Assembly: GCA_029880325.1 (NCBI GenBank)
Contig: JAOUOP010000027.1
Span: 37,128 to 101,127 of the forward strand
DNA from: Myxococcales bacterium
GTDB taxonomy: Bacteria > Myxococcota_A > Polyangia > Polyangiales > JAFGIB01
Direction of reading: 5' to 3'
Length of the DNA stretch: 64,000 nucleotides
Below, piece by piece: positions 34,091 to 42,041 of this stretch. The first letter of the stretch is position 1, and every line of letters starts with the position of its first letter. The position numbers and the translations under genes were made by a program. Below the pieces are notes generated by a model that did not search any database, had not been told where the DNA came from, and worked only from the letters and a program-made list of their open reading frames with translations.

Positions 34091-37038
34091 CCTTGGATTC
34101 TCGCGTTGACGGCGGAGGGCTCGGGTTGATTCACGGCCGCGTCGCGGCGGCCGAACAGGGGTTTCTGCAAGAGCTGGATCGACGCCGGCAGGATCAGCAG
34201 GGAAGCGGCGCCGGCGGCAATCAGGATCGCGGCGATCAGCATGCCGACCGTCTGGTAGGGCACCAGCGGCGCCAACAGCAGCGGCAGGAAACCCACACCG
34301 ACCACCATCACGTTGCGCGCGATGGCGCGAGCAGGTTCGCCGAAGACGTGCGGGCGTGCTTCATCCCAGCTGCCGTAGGTCTCGTGCAGCCGACGTGAGC
34401 GGGCCAGGAAGTGGATCGCGTAGTCGATGGCCAGGCCCAGGCTCAGCGACGACAGCACCGCCACCGGCATGTCGTAGTCCTTGCCCAGCAAGCCGAGCAC
34501 GCCGTAGATCAGACCTACGGTCACGGTCAGCGGCACCATGCTGAGCACTCCCCACAAAACCGAGCGGAAGAGCACAACCATCATCAGCAGCACCACGGCG
34601 AAGCTCCCTGCCAGGGCGTTGGCCATGCCGCTGACCATTTTCTGCTGCCAGATGACATTGATGTAGGTCAGCCCGAAAAACTTGGGCTGCTGCAAGGGGG
34701 CGGGCGGTGGGTGCTCGGCGATGTAGTTCTCGATCGCCGCGGCCACGCGCTCCATGTCCCGGTTGTCGCCGCTGCGCAGCTGCAGCCACAGCATGGCCTC
34801 GTCGTAGCTGGGCGTGACGAAGTGCCATAAGTCGTCCTTGCGGTGGCTCGAGAGGTATTGTTCGAGGCTCTGGGCGACCACGGCCCGGCTGTGGGGAATG
34901 CGGTAGTCGGCCTCGTCGCCGCTTAGCAGGTCGCGGTGGACGGTCTTGACGATGTCGGCCACGGAGTTGGACTTGCCAACCGACTCGACTTCGGCGGCAA
35001 AGCGCTGCAGCTGCTCCAGGTAGGCCAACATGGCCGGCTCCTTGAAAACCTGTCCGGCCTGAGCCTGGCTGCTGAGCAGTCTGAGCAGCGGCTCGACGAC
35101 GTCGCTCGCAGTGGCCTCGCGGACGCGCCGCTCGAGGGCCGTGAAAAAGGCTTCGGCCTGGGCTGGCTGCGTCTTGGCCACCTCGGTCGCGAGTGGCCCG
35201 ATCGTGGCCAGCTGCTGCTGCAGCACCTGTGCTCGCGTGCGCAGCTGCCCGGCCAGTGCGGTCGTCGCCGCTTGATGCTCGAAGCCGGCGGTGGGTTCGG
35301 CCGCGGTTGCCGCTACCGCGTCGACTCGCGCCTCGGCCTCCACGATGCCCTGGCCGATCACATCGGCGGCGGCATCCCAAGCGGCAATCGCATCGGTGGA
35401 GGCGGCCTGCTTGCGAAGACTGCGGACGCGGGCATCGACGGCGTCGAGCCAGGCCAGCTGGTCGATTCCCTCGATCGACGGAAGTTCGGCGGCGAGCTGC
35501 TCGAAGGCCCGGCCCACGGCCGTCGCGCGCGCTCCGGCGGCGCTGCCCAGCTGCCGCGCCAGGCGCCCGGCCTCGTAGGACGGCGCATCATGGCGCAGGC
35601 TCAGGTAGGCGTCATAGGTGCCGCCGAAGTGGTGGTTCATGGTGCGGTCGGCCACGCGGATCGGATGGTCGCTTTCAAACCACTTGGTGGGGTTGTCGTT
35701 GATGACGATCTTGCCGATGCCGTAGGCCGAGAGGCCGGCTAGGGCGAGTGTGACCAGCAGAATCAATGGGGCCTTTTGCGCCGTCAGCCGACCCAGGCGT
35801 GAAAGTAGACCGTCGTCGGCTGCACCGTCGTCGGCCGTGCGCCTGGCCTGCATGCCGAAGCGCTGCAGGCGCTCTTCGGAAATGCCCATCAAATATGCGG
35901 GGATGTAGGTGACGGTCCAAAACCATGCCAGCAGCACGCCAACAGCGACGAAGACCCCGAAGACCTGCACCGGTGGAATCGGCGTCAGCGAAAGCGACGC
36001 GAAGCCGGCGCAGGTCGTCAGCGATGTGAACAACATCGGCACGTGCAGCTGGTCCATCAGCGAAATCACCAGCTCGCGGCGGTCGCAACCGGGGCGATAG
36101 CGGTCGAAAAACTCGGAGATGATGTGCACCGCGTCGAGGACCGCGATCGGCATGATGAAGATCGGGATCATCGAACTCATGATATGGACCGTGTGGCCGG
36201 TCGCGATCAAAAGGCCCATGGTGCTCAGGGCCGCCACCATGGCCACGATCATCGGCGCCGCGACCACCACCAGGCTGCGGAAGAACAGAAACATCAGCCC
36301 GAAGATCACCGCCATCGCCAGCGGCGCCGAGATCGCCATCTGCACGAACATCTCGACGCCGAAGGTATCCTCGGCCACCGGCAGTCCGGCGATGTGGTAG
36401 CGCTCCGGGCCGGCGCCCAGCTCCGCGATCTTCTGTTGCAGGGCGACCGAGACACCATGGGCCTCGCGCTTGGCCGTCAGCGGAATGTAGAGGGCCAGGG
36501 CCTTGGCGTCTTCGGAGAAGAGGGTGCCGCGCAGAAATGGAATGCGTAGCGCCCGTTCGCGCAGGGCCAGGGCCGCCGCGTCATCGGCCGGGGCTTGGGG
36601 CATCAGCCAGTCGAAGCGCACGCTGCCGGCGCTCTCGTGCTCGATGCTGTCGATGGTTGACGGCGCCATCACCTCGCTGGCGACCACGCCCGGCAGCTCC
36701 AGGGCGAAGTCGGTCAGCTGCTTGACGCGCCCCAGCGTCTGCGGGGTGAAGACGCCGGCTTCGCCGCTGTCGTCCACCACGCCCACCACGACCGCGTCGT
36801 GCAGCGCAAAACGCTCCTTGCTGCGATCGTGGAAGCGGCGAATCGGCTCATCGGCCTCGAGCATGTTCTCGGGATCGGTGTCGACCACGAGCGGCTGCAA
36901 GAAGGGAAACGCCTGCGGAGCCAGGGTGGGCAGCAGCGCCAGCGCGATCAGTGCCAGCGTGCTCAGGATCATGACGCCGCGGGTCAGGCGTCGGTGCTCG
37001 ATGGCGTAGCGGGAGAGGGTCGGACCATGATGGGACAC
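34087..37038 (-). CDS. RND/MMPL-family exporter
   Basis: This inner-membrane transporter has about 983 residues and the RND layout: a first helix near residue 25, a large periplasmic loop, a block of five or six helices (about 210-400), a second loop with long helical Ala/Gln-rich segments, and a final helix block (about 820-960). The motifs FRSLVVVAAPMIVAMVAALS and LSLGLAIDYAIHFLAR are typical of MMPL/HpnN-like proteins that move lipids rather than drugs. A GTG start at 37038 is preferred because AGGAGA lies 7 nt upstream (37046-37051); an earlier in-frame start lacks this. It leads a three-gene coupled operon. Confidence 0.9.
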   Translation of the reverse strand: MSHHGPTLSRYAIEHRRLTRGVMILSTLALIALALLPTLAPQAFPFLQPLVVDTDPENMLEADEPIRRFHDRSKERFALHDAVVVGVVDDSGEAGVFTPQTLGRVKQLTDFALELPGVVASEVMAPSTIDSIEHESAGSVRFDWLMPQAPADDAAALALRERALRIPFLRGTLFSEDAKALALYIPLTAKREAHGVSVALQQKIAELGAGPERYHIAGLPVAEDTFGVEMFVQMAISAPLAMAVIFGLMFLFFRSLVVVAAPMIVAMVAALSTMGLLIATGHTVHIMSSMIPIFIMPIAVLDAVHIISEFFDRYRPGCDRRELVISLMDQLHVPMLFTSLTTCAGFASLSLTPIPPVQVFGVFVAVGVLLAWFWTVTYIPAYLMGISEERLQRFGMQARRTADDGAADDGLLSRLGRLTAQKAPLILLVTLALAGLSAYGIGKIVINDNPTKWFESDHPIRVADRTMNHHFGGTYDAYLSLRHDAPSYEAGRLARQLGSAAGARATAVGRAFEQLAAELPSIEGIDQLAWLDAVDARVRSLRKQAASTDAIAAWDAAADVIGQGIVEAEARVDAVAATAAEPTAGFEHQAATTALAGQLRTRAQVLQQQLATIGPLATEVAKTQPAQAEAFFTALERRVREATASDVVEPLLRLLSSQAQAGQVFKEPAMLAYLEQLQRFAAEVESVGKSNSVADIVKTVHRDLLSGDEADYRIPHSRAVVAQSLEQYLSSHRKDDLWHFVTPSYDEAMLWLQLRSGDNRDMERVAAAIENYIAEHPPPAPLQQPKFFGLTYINVIWQQKMVSGMANALAGSFAVVLLMMVVLFRSVLWGVLSMVPLTVTVGLIYGVLGLLGKDYDMPVAVLSSLSLGLAIDYAIHFLARSRRLHETYGSWDEARPHVFGEPARAIARNVMVVGVGFLPLLLAPLVPYQTVGMLIAAILIAAGAASLLILPASIQLLQKPLFGRRDAAVNQPEPSAVNARIQG

Positions 37039-37341
37039 TAGGGGCTCTCCTGGGGCGAGGAGCCGGGCTCTTGGTGCGCATTTCGGCTGTGGGGCCGGGT
37101 GTGGCGCAGACCTGCGCGGCGATCGCACCTGGGCTCGATTTCCCGGTACCTGCCACCGGGGGCCGGAATCTTCCCTGAAGCGACTGGTCCAACGCAAGCG
37201 TCAGCAGGCGAGACTCGACTTTCGCAGTTTCAAGCAGCCCTCGCTTGTTCAGCGCTTTTCAGGCTGTTTCGCGCTCCTTGAAAAGGGGAGCCCACCGTTG
37301 CTTCGTCGCGTCAAACGCTCGAAAAAAACGTTGTGCCGCCG
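37039..37341. other. Spacer between exporter operon and gloB
   Basis: The 303-nt gap should contain the exporter promoter and any gloB terminator. An imperfect hairpin (about 37254-37285, TTTTCAGG arm with CCTTGAAAA) lies nearer gloB. No gene is supported. Confidence 0.4.
37046..37051 (-). promoter_or_regulatory. Ribosome binding site that decides the exporter start
   Basis: On the minus strand this reads AGGAGA, 7 nt before the GTG at 37038. No comparable site precedes the upstream in-frame starts, so the first 53 codons of the longer frame are probably untranslated. Confidence 0.65.
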
Positions 37342-38109
37342 CTAGAAGCGATCCTTGGCCTTGCGAATGGCGCCGAAGACCGCGCCGGGGTCGGCATCGG
37401 CGCCGTCGCGTTGGGCCCGCGAGATCACGGTCTCCGCGTCCCAGCGCAGGAAGGGATTGGTGTCGAGCTCGTCGCCCAGCAGCCCGCCCATGGTGGTCTC
37501 TCCGGCGGCGCGCAGTTCGTTTGCCCAGCGCGTGCGGGCGTCGATGGCGGCGTTGTCGGGTTCGATGTTCTGGGCGAACTCGAGGTTTTTCTGTGTGTAC
37601 TCGTGGCCACAGTAGATGCGCGTGCTCGCGGGCAGCGCGCGCAGCTTGGCCATCGAAGTTTGCATCATCGGCATCGTGCCCTCGAAGACGCGGCCGCAGC
37701 CGGCGATGAAGAGGGTGTCGCCGCTGAAGACGCAGCCGTCGACGACATAGGCGATGGCGCCCAGGGTGTGGCCGGGGATTTCGAGCAACTCGACGGGCAG
37801 GCCGGCGAAGTCCAGCGTGTCGCCCTCCGACAGGCCACGGCTCTGGCACGGGATGCGCCCGTGCTCCATGTCGTAGGCGCTGCCCAGTACCGGCAGCGGC
37901 CCGTGGGTTTCGACGAGGGCTTGTACACCTCCCACATGGTCGTAGTGGTGGTGGGTCAGCCAGATCGCCGAGAGTTCGACGCCCTCGCGCTCGAGGGCGG
38001 CTTCCACCGGCGGCGCTTCGGAGGGGTCGATCACGACGCCGCGATTGTCGTCGTCGATCAGCAGGTAGGCGTAGTTGTCGTTCAGGCAGGGGATGGTCGC
38101 GACGCGCAT
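37342..38109 (-). CDS. gloB: Hydroxyacylglutathione hydrolase (glyoxalase II)
   Basis: The 255-residue enzyme hydrolyses S-lactoylglutathione to lactate and glutathione, the second step of methylglyoxal detoxification. It has the MBL-fold metal motif THHHYDHVGG, the downstream IPGHTLGAIAY and FSGDTLFIAGCGR metal sites, the substrate-site segment YCGHEYTQKN and a C-terminal helix with DTNPFLRWD. Length and motif order match GloB. The ATG at 38109 begins the usual MRVATIPCLNDNYAYL start. It faces the PEGA-domain gene across a 121-nt divergent spacer. Confidence 0.96.
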   Translation of the reverse strand: MRVATIPCLNDNYAYLLIDDDNRGVVIDPSEAPPVEAALEREGVELSAIWLTHHHYDHVGGVQALVETHGPLPVLGSAYDMEHGRIPCQSRGLSEGDTLDFAGLPVELLEIPGHTLGAIAYVVDGCVFSGDTLFIAGCGRVFEGTMPMMQTSMAKLRALPASTRIYCGHEYTQKNLEFAQNIEPDNAAIDARTRWANELRAAGETTMGGLLGDELDTNPFLRWDAETVISRAQRDGADADPGAVFGAIRKAKDRF

Positions 38110-38230
38110 GGCGCGAGCATGCCGCGATTCAAGCGCAGAATCAGCATCGTGCAGAGACTTTCGCCCCGCGGCCTGAGTCGGGTAGACTTTGGGTGGAGCA
38201 CATTTGTGCACCTCCCGGGAGGGATGGAAC

Positions 38231-39448
38231 ATGCTCGGCCGCGTTCTCACGATATCGACCCTGCTCTGCGTCTCACTTGTAGTCGCCGTCCCCGCCTCGG
38301 CCCAGTCCACCCTGGTGGTGCTGGGGCTGCGTTCGGTCGAAGGTGACGACGACGTGGCTCGCAGCGTCACCGACCAGGTGCGCGCGGCGGCTGCCGACCT
38401 ACCCGACGTGGAGGTCTCTTCGACCACCGTATCCATGAGCCAGATGGGGCTGGCCCACGGCTGCGAGGAGATCGATGCCGTCTGCCTCAGTAAGATCGCC
38501 GAGGGCCTCGAGGCCGACCGTATCATCTACGGCACGATTCGACGCACCAGCGCCCGCGCCGCCTATGACTACGGCATTTCGCTGAGCCTCTACGACGCGG
38601 GCGACGGCGTGATCTCGAGGACGGTGGACGACACCATCGCCCGCAGCGAGGCCGCCGGTGCGGCCTTGGCAGAGCGCCTGAAGAAGCTGATCCGGCGCCT
38701 GGGTTCCTCCAGCACCGGTGGTTCCATCGAGGTGCAGGTCAACGTCGCCGACGCCGAGGTGCGCGTCAACGACGAGGTGGTGGGCACCGCCCGCGACGGC
38801 GTGCTACGGCTCGAGGGATTGCAGCAGGGGCAGTACCGGGTCAGCGTCTCCCATGCGGGCTACGCCTCCCACGTGAGCACAGTCACGGTCCTGGAAGGCT
38901 CCGAGGCGCAGGTCTCCGCCGTGCTGGTAGAGAGCGCGGCCGAGGAATTCAGCCCCGACGCGGCACCGGTGCTGGACGAGGGCGGCGGCCACCGCCTGCA
39001 GTGGCTGGGCTGGACGCTGATCGGTGTCGGTGGCCTTTCGCTGGCGGCGGCTTTGGTCTCGGCGGTGGTGGTCAGAAACATCGACGATGACCCCCTGCTC
39101 AACGCCTATCGGCAGGAAGTGGACCTGGGCAATCGCCGTGCGCTGATGACCGGTGCCGCGGTTTACGACGATGTGTGCGACGCGGCCCATGACGGCCTGC
39201 CCTACTCGCTCGAGCACAAGGACGTGGCCGAGGTGGCCGACATGTGCTCGACATCGGCGACGCTTGAGGTTTTACAATGGGTCTTTCTGGGCACTGGGTT
39301 GGCGGCTGGCGGGGCCGGCGTCGCGCTGGTGCTGACCGGCGCTTCCGATTCCGACTCTGCGGCCGCCGCGGCCAGCGCGCCGCGGTTTGCGCTGTTGCCG
39401 ACGGTGGGACCCGGGCAGGCGCGCCTCACGGCGACCCTGCAATTCTGA
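38231..39448 (+). CDS. PEGA-domain envelope protein
   Basis: This protein has about 405 residues: a signal peptide (to VPASAQ), an N-terminal TolB-like alpha/beta domain (about 22-150: STLVVLGLRSVEGDDDVARS, then LEADRIIYGTIRR), a PEGA beta domain (about 160-230: VRVNDEVVGTARDG, then GLQQGQYRVSVSHAGY) and a C-terminal region with two hydrophobic helices around a Cys-containing loop. PEGA domains are surface or envelope binding modules in myxobacteria and relatives; no function is assigned. GGGAGGG precedes the ATG by about 7 nt. Confidence 0.85.
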   Translation: MLGRVLTISTLLCVSLVVAVPASAQSTLVVLGLRSVEGDDDVARSVTDQVRAAAADLPDVEVSSTTVSMSQMGLAHGCEEIDAVCLSKIAEGLEADRIIYGTIRRTSARAAYDYGISLSLYDAGDGVISRTVDDTIARSEAAGAALAERLKKLIRRLGSSSTGGSIEVQVNVADAEVRVNDEVVGTARDGVLRLEGLQQGQYRVSVSHAGYASHVSTVTVLEGSEAQVSAVLVESAAEEFSPDAAPVLDEGGGHRLQWLGWTLIGVGGLSLAAALVSAVVVRNIDDDPLLNAYRQEVDLGNRRALMTGAAVYDDVCDAAHDGLPYSLEHKDVAEVADMCSTSATLEVLQWVFLGTGLAAGGAGVALVLTGASDSDSAAAAASAPRFALLPTVGPGQARLTATLQF

Positions 39449-39466
39449 GAAGGACGAGGACGGGCG

Positions 39467-40054
39467 GTGCGCATCATCGCCGGTGAGCTGGGGGGTCGCA
39501 GCCTCAAGGCACCCGCCGGGACCGGCACGCGACCGAGTTCGGCGCGGCTGCGCGAGGGCCTGGCTTCGGCCCTGGATGCGCGTGGAGCCATCGCCTCGGC
39601 CCGCGTGCTCGACCTCTTCGCCGGCAGCGGAGCGCTGGGTCTCGAGGCGTTGTCGCGCGGGGCCAGCGCCCTGCTTGCGATCGATCGCGACCGGCGCGCC
39701 CTGCGCTGCATTGCGGAAAACGTCCAAGCCCTCGGCCTGCGACCGCGTGCCCGCTGGCTTTCGCTCGACCTCTTCGACGCCGAGGTCGCCGCCCGCCGCA
39801 TCGCTGCCGCCGCCGAGGCCCCCTTCGAGCTGGTCTTCGCCGACCCCCCCTACGCGCACGTGCAGGCCGCCTGTGCGCTGTTGATGGAGCTGCAGCGACA
39901 GGGCGCGCTGGCCGAAGATGCGATTGCGGTGTTGGAGCATCCGGGCGATGTGGAGCTGTCCCCCGAGACCCTCTCGCTCTTCGAGCTGCTACCGCGACGC
40001 CGCTACGGCGATAGCGCCTTCAGCCTGGCCATCGCAAACGCGCTGGCTTCGTGA
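39467..40054 (+). CDS. rsmD: 16S rRNA (guanine-N2) methyltransferase RsmD
   Basis: The 195-residue enzyme methylates G966 of 16S rRNA. It shows the N-terminal MRIIAGELGGRSLKAPAG with the family RP(T/S)S..RE motif (TRPSSARLREGLASAL), the SAM site LDLFAGSGALGLEALSRGA and the catalytic DPPY in FADPPYAHVQ. It starts at a GTG (39467) after AGGACGAGGA. It is followed by coaD, a pairing that is widespread in bacteria. Confidence 0.95.
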   Translation: MRIIAGELGGRSLKAPAGTGTRPSSARLREGLASALDARGAIASARVLDLFAGSGALGLEALSRGASALLAIDRDRRALRCIAENVQALGLRPRARWLSLDLFDAEVAARRIAAAAEAPFELVFADPPYAHVQAACALLMELQRQGALAEDAIAVLEHPGDVELSPETLSLFELLPRRRYGDSAFSLAIANALAS

Positions 40055-40168
40055 TAAGGCTTGCCGCCAACGGGCAGGGAGCCCCCGGCCCGGGTTGTGC
40101 GGTCCGGTCACCGTTCCGAAGCTGGACTCGGTCTCGGAAGCATTGCGATGCATGGAAGGCGGAAGTAG

Positions 40169-40648
40169 ATGTCGGCTGCGATCTACGCGGGTACTTTCGA
40201 TCCGATCACCAACGGGCACGTGAGCATCATCCGCAGCGGTCTGGTGGCGTTCGACCGCATCATCGTTGCGGTGCTCACCAACACCAAGAAGTCGCCGCTG
40301 TTCAGCGTCGCTGAGCGCACGGAGATGATCGAAGACGCCATCGGTGGCGAAACGCGCGTCGAGGTCGATCGCTTCGATGACGGGCTCCTGGTCGAATATG
40401 CCAAGCGCAAGGGCGTACGCGTGGTCCTGCGCGGCCTGCGCGCGGTCGGCGACTTCGAGCACGAGCTGCAGCTGGCCAACATGAATCGCCACCTCGATCC
40501 CGACATCGAGACGGTCTTCATCATGGCCAGCGACTACTTCTTCGTCAGCTCGACCCTGATCAAGGAGGCCGCGTCGCTCGGCGGCTCCCTCGAGGGCATG
40601 GTGCCGTCGCTCGTGGCCGACAGGCTGCGGGCCAAGTTTGGACGGTAG
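40169..40648 (+). CDS. coaD: Phosphopantetheine adenylyltransferase CoaD
   Basis: CoaD makes dephospho-CoA from ATP and 4-phosphopantetheine. The 159-residue protein has the nucleotidyltransferase motif AGTFDPITNGH, the substrate loop LRGLRAVGDFEHELQLA with NMNRHL following, and the C-terminal FVSSTLIKEAASLGG. All catalytic residues typical of the family are seen. The last 115 nt lie antisense to the 3' end of the QEGLA-motif gene. Confidence 0.97.
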   Translation: MSAAIYAGTFDPITNGHVSIIRSGLVAFDRIIVAVLTNTKKSPLFSVAERTEMIEDAIGGETRVEVDRFDDGLLVEYAKRKGVRVVLRGLRAVGDFEHELQLANMNRHLDPDIETVFIMASDYFFVSSTLIKEAASLGGSLEGMVPSLVADRLRAKFGR

Positions 40649-41808
40649 GCCGCATCGCGGGCGTAGCCTTCGCGGCATAGCTGCCGTACCGCCGGCAGCG
40701 CGCACAGCCCGATGCGGCCGGCGCGTAGCGCGTCGATGCTGGCCTCGCCGCGGCTGATGGCGTCGTGCACGCGCAGCCAGCCGCGTAGGTAACCCACGTC
40801 GCGGGCCACGCCGCCGCCCCGGTAGGCGCGCTCGCAGAGGGTGATGGTCTCGGCGACGCCGAAGTGCTCGTCCCTGTGCAAGCGCCGCGCCGCCTCTGCG
40901 AAGCTCGCGCCGGCGTGCATCAGGTCGGCGGCGAGCACGCGCCCGGCCAGCGTGCGCAGACGCTCGCCGTTCATCAGGCCGTGGGCTTCTTCCAGGTAGA
41001 GGGCCAGGCCTTCCTGGTCCATGTAGGAGTTGGCGGTGCCCCACTCGAGCAACCGCAGGGGCTGACAGCGCCCGTTGGCGGCGGCCACCAGATGGCCCAG
41101 GACCTCGTGCACCGCCAGGCGTCGGGCTTCGATACGACCGAAGCAACGCGTCGAAATGAAGACCGTGCGCTCGCCGGTGGCCGCCCCCGCCGCCAGGCGT
41201 GGCTCGAGCTGCACGCGCACGTCGAGGCCGGCGTCGTGGGCCAACGCGCGCACCATGGCGCCCAGGCTCTCTTCGCCACCGTCGGCCGGCAGCTCGCGCA
41301 GCTCGCAGGTGGGCGCGATGGCGTCGAGGATGCGGCGGGCGCAGGCCCTGAGCGTCATTGGACCGCTGCGTGTGGGTACCAGGGTGGCGCCGGTGCCGTA
41401 GCGGCGGGCCGACAGCGGTCGCACCACACGCGGTCGACCGAGGGCGTCGAGCAGCAGGAGTTCGAGCTCCAGCTCGTCGAGGCGTGCTGTGTAAAGGCCT
41501 GCACCCGGCAGCTCTTCGGCCTCGCGCCGCAGGGCGTCGACCATGCGCAGCGCACCGCCGGGCACCGGCCGTCGCGGTAGCTGAAAGCGCGGCACCGGTT
41601 GGTCCCCGCGCTCGAGCTCGGCGATCAGACGCGCGCGTTCCTGGGCGCCGTTGTCGGCCGTCAGCGCCGGGAGCATGCGCGCAGCGGTGACCAGCGCCTT
41701 GAGCCGCAGCTCGAAGCGCAAGAGGGCGCCCATCTCCGCGCCGCGCGCGGTGCGCCTGCGCGCCTGCCTGTCCTGCTGCGCGCCTTGGGCGGTCTTGGAG
41801 GTTGTCAA
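40534..41808 (-). CDS. QEGLA-motif (DUF1704/MATCAP-like) putative metallocarboxypeptidase
   Basis: The 424-residue protein has a zinc motif H234-E235-x3-H239 (VHEVLGH) followed by a QEGLA motif at 265-269 (MDQEGLALYLEE), the signature of the DUF1704 family related to eukaryotic tubulin tyrosine carboxypeptidases. Residues 30-230 are mostly helical. The last 38 codons read antisense through coaD and form a Ser/Pro-rich tail of doubtful structure. The start is uncertain: TTG at 41808 gives MTTSK-type text, while ATG at 41733 (GALLRFELR) is an alternative with a GGAG too close. It is divergent from prkA. Confidence 0.82.
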   Translation of the reverse strand: MTTSKTAQGAQQDRQARRRTARGAEMGALLRFELRLKALVTAARMLPALTADNGAQERARLIAELERGDQPVPRFQLPRRPVPGGALRMVDALRREAEELPGAGLYTARLDELELELLLLDALGRPRVVRPLSARRYGTGATLVPTRSGPMTLRACARRILDAIAPTCELRELPADGGEESLGAMVRALAHDAGLDVRVQLEPRLAAGAATGERTVFISTRCFGRIEARRLAVHEVLGHLVAAANGRCQPLRLLEWGTANSYMDQEGLALYLEEAHGLMNGERLRTLAGRVLAADLMHAGASFAEAARRLHRDEHFGVAETITLCERAYRGGGVARDVGYLRGWLRVHDAISRGEASIDALRAGRIGLCALPAVRQLCREGYARDAAYRPNLARSLSATSDGTMPSREPPSDAASLIRVELTKK

Positions 41809-42041
41809 CAGAGGCCTACGTCAGAAGATTGACCACGCGAACGAGCGGTCTGGGGCGGGGCGGGGAAGGGTGGAGGAAGCGGGGCCCGCCAACATGGCTA
41901 GCGAGTTCTTCGCGCGTTCTAAGGTAGCAGGCCCTCGGACATGGTTCTACAGGAAACTCGAGCCCTTCGTCGTGTGGCGTAGCCTTGTGCTAGCATGCCA
42001 ACTGAGGCTTCAAACCCATTGCGGAAGCCTGACGAGGCTTT
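41809..42041. promoter_or_regulatory. Divergent spacer, QEGLA gene / prkA
   Basis: This 233-nt intergenic region presumably holds both promoters. ACGAGG lies a few bases before the prkA ATG. No clear dyad is visible. Confidence 0.45.

Noticed and set aside
37342..38526. Longer start for glyoxalase II at 38526
   Set aside because: The extra 139 codons run antisense through the signal peptide and TolB-like region of the PEGA gene; ATG 38109 gives the standard N terminus.
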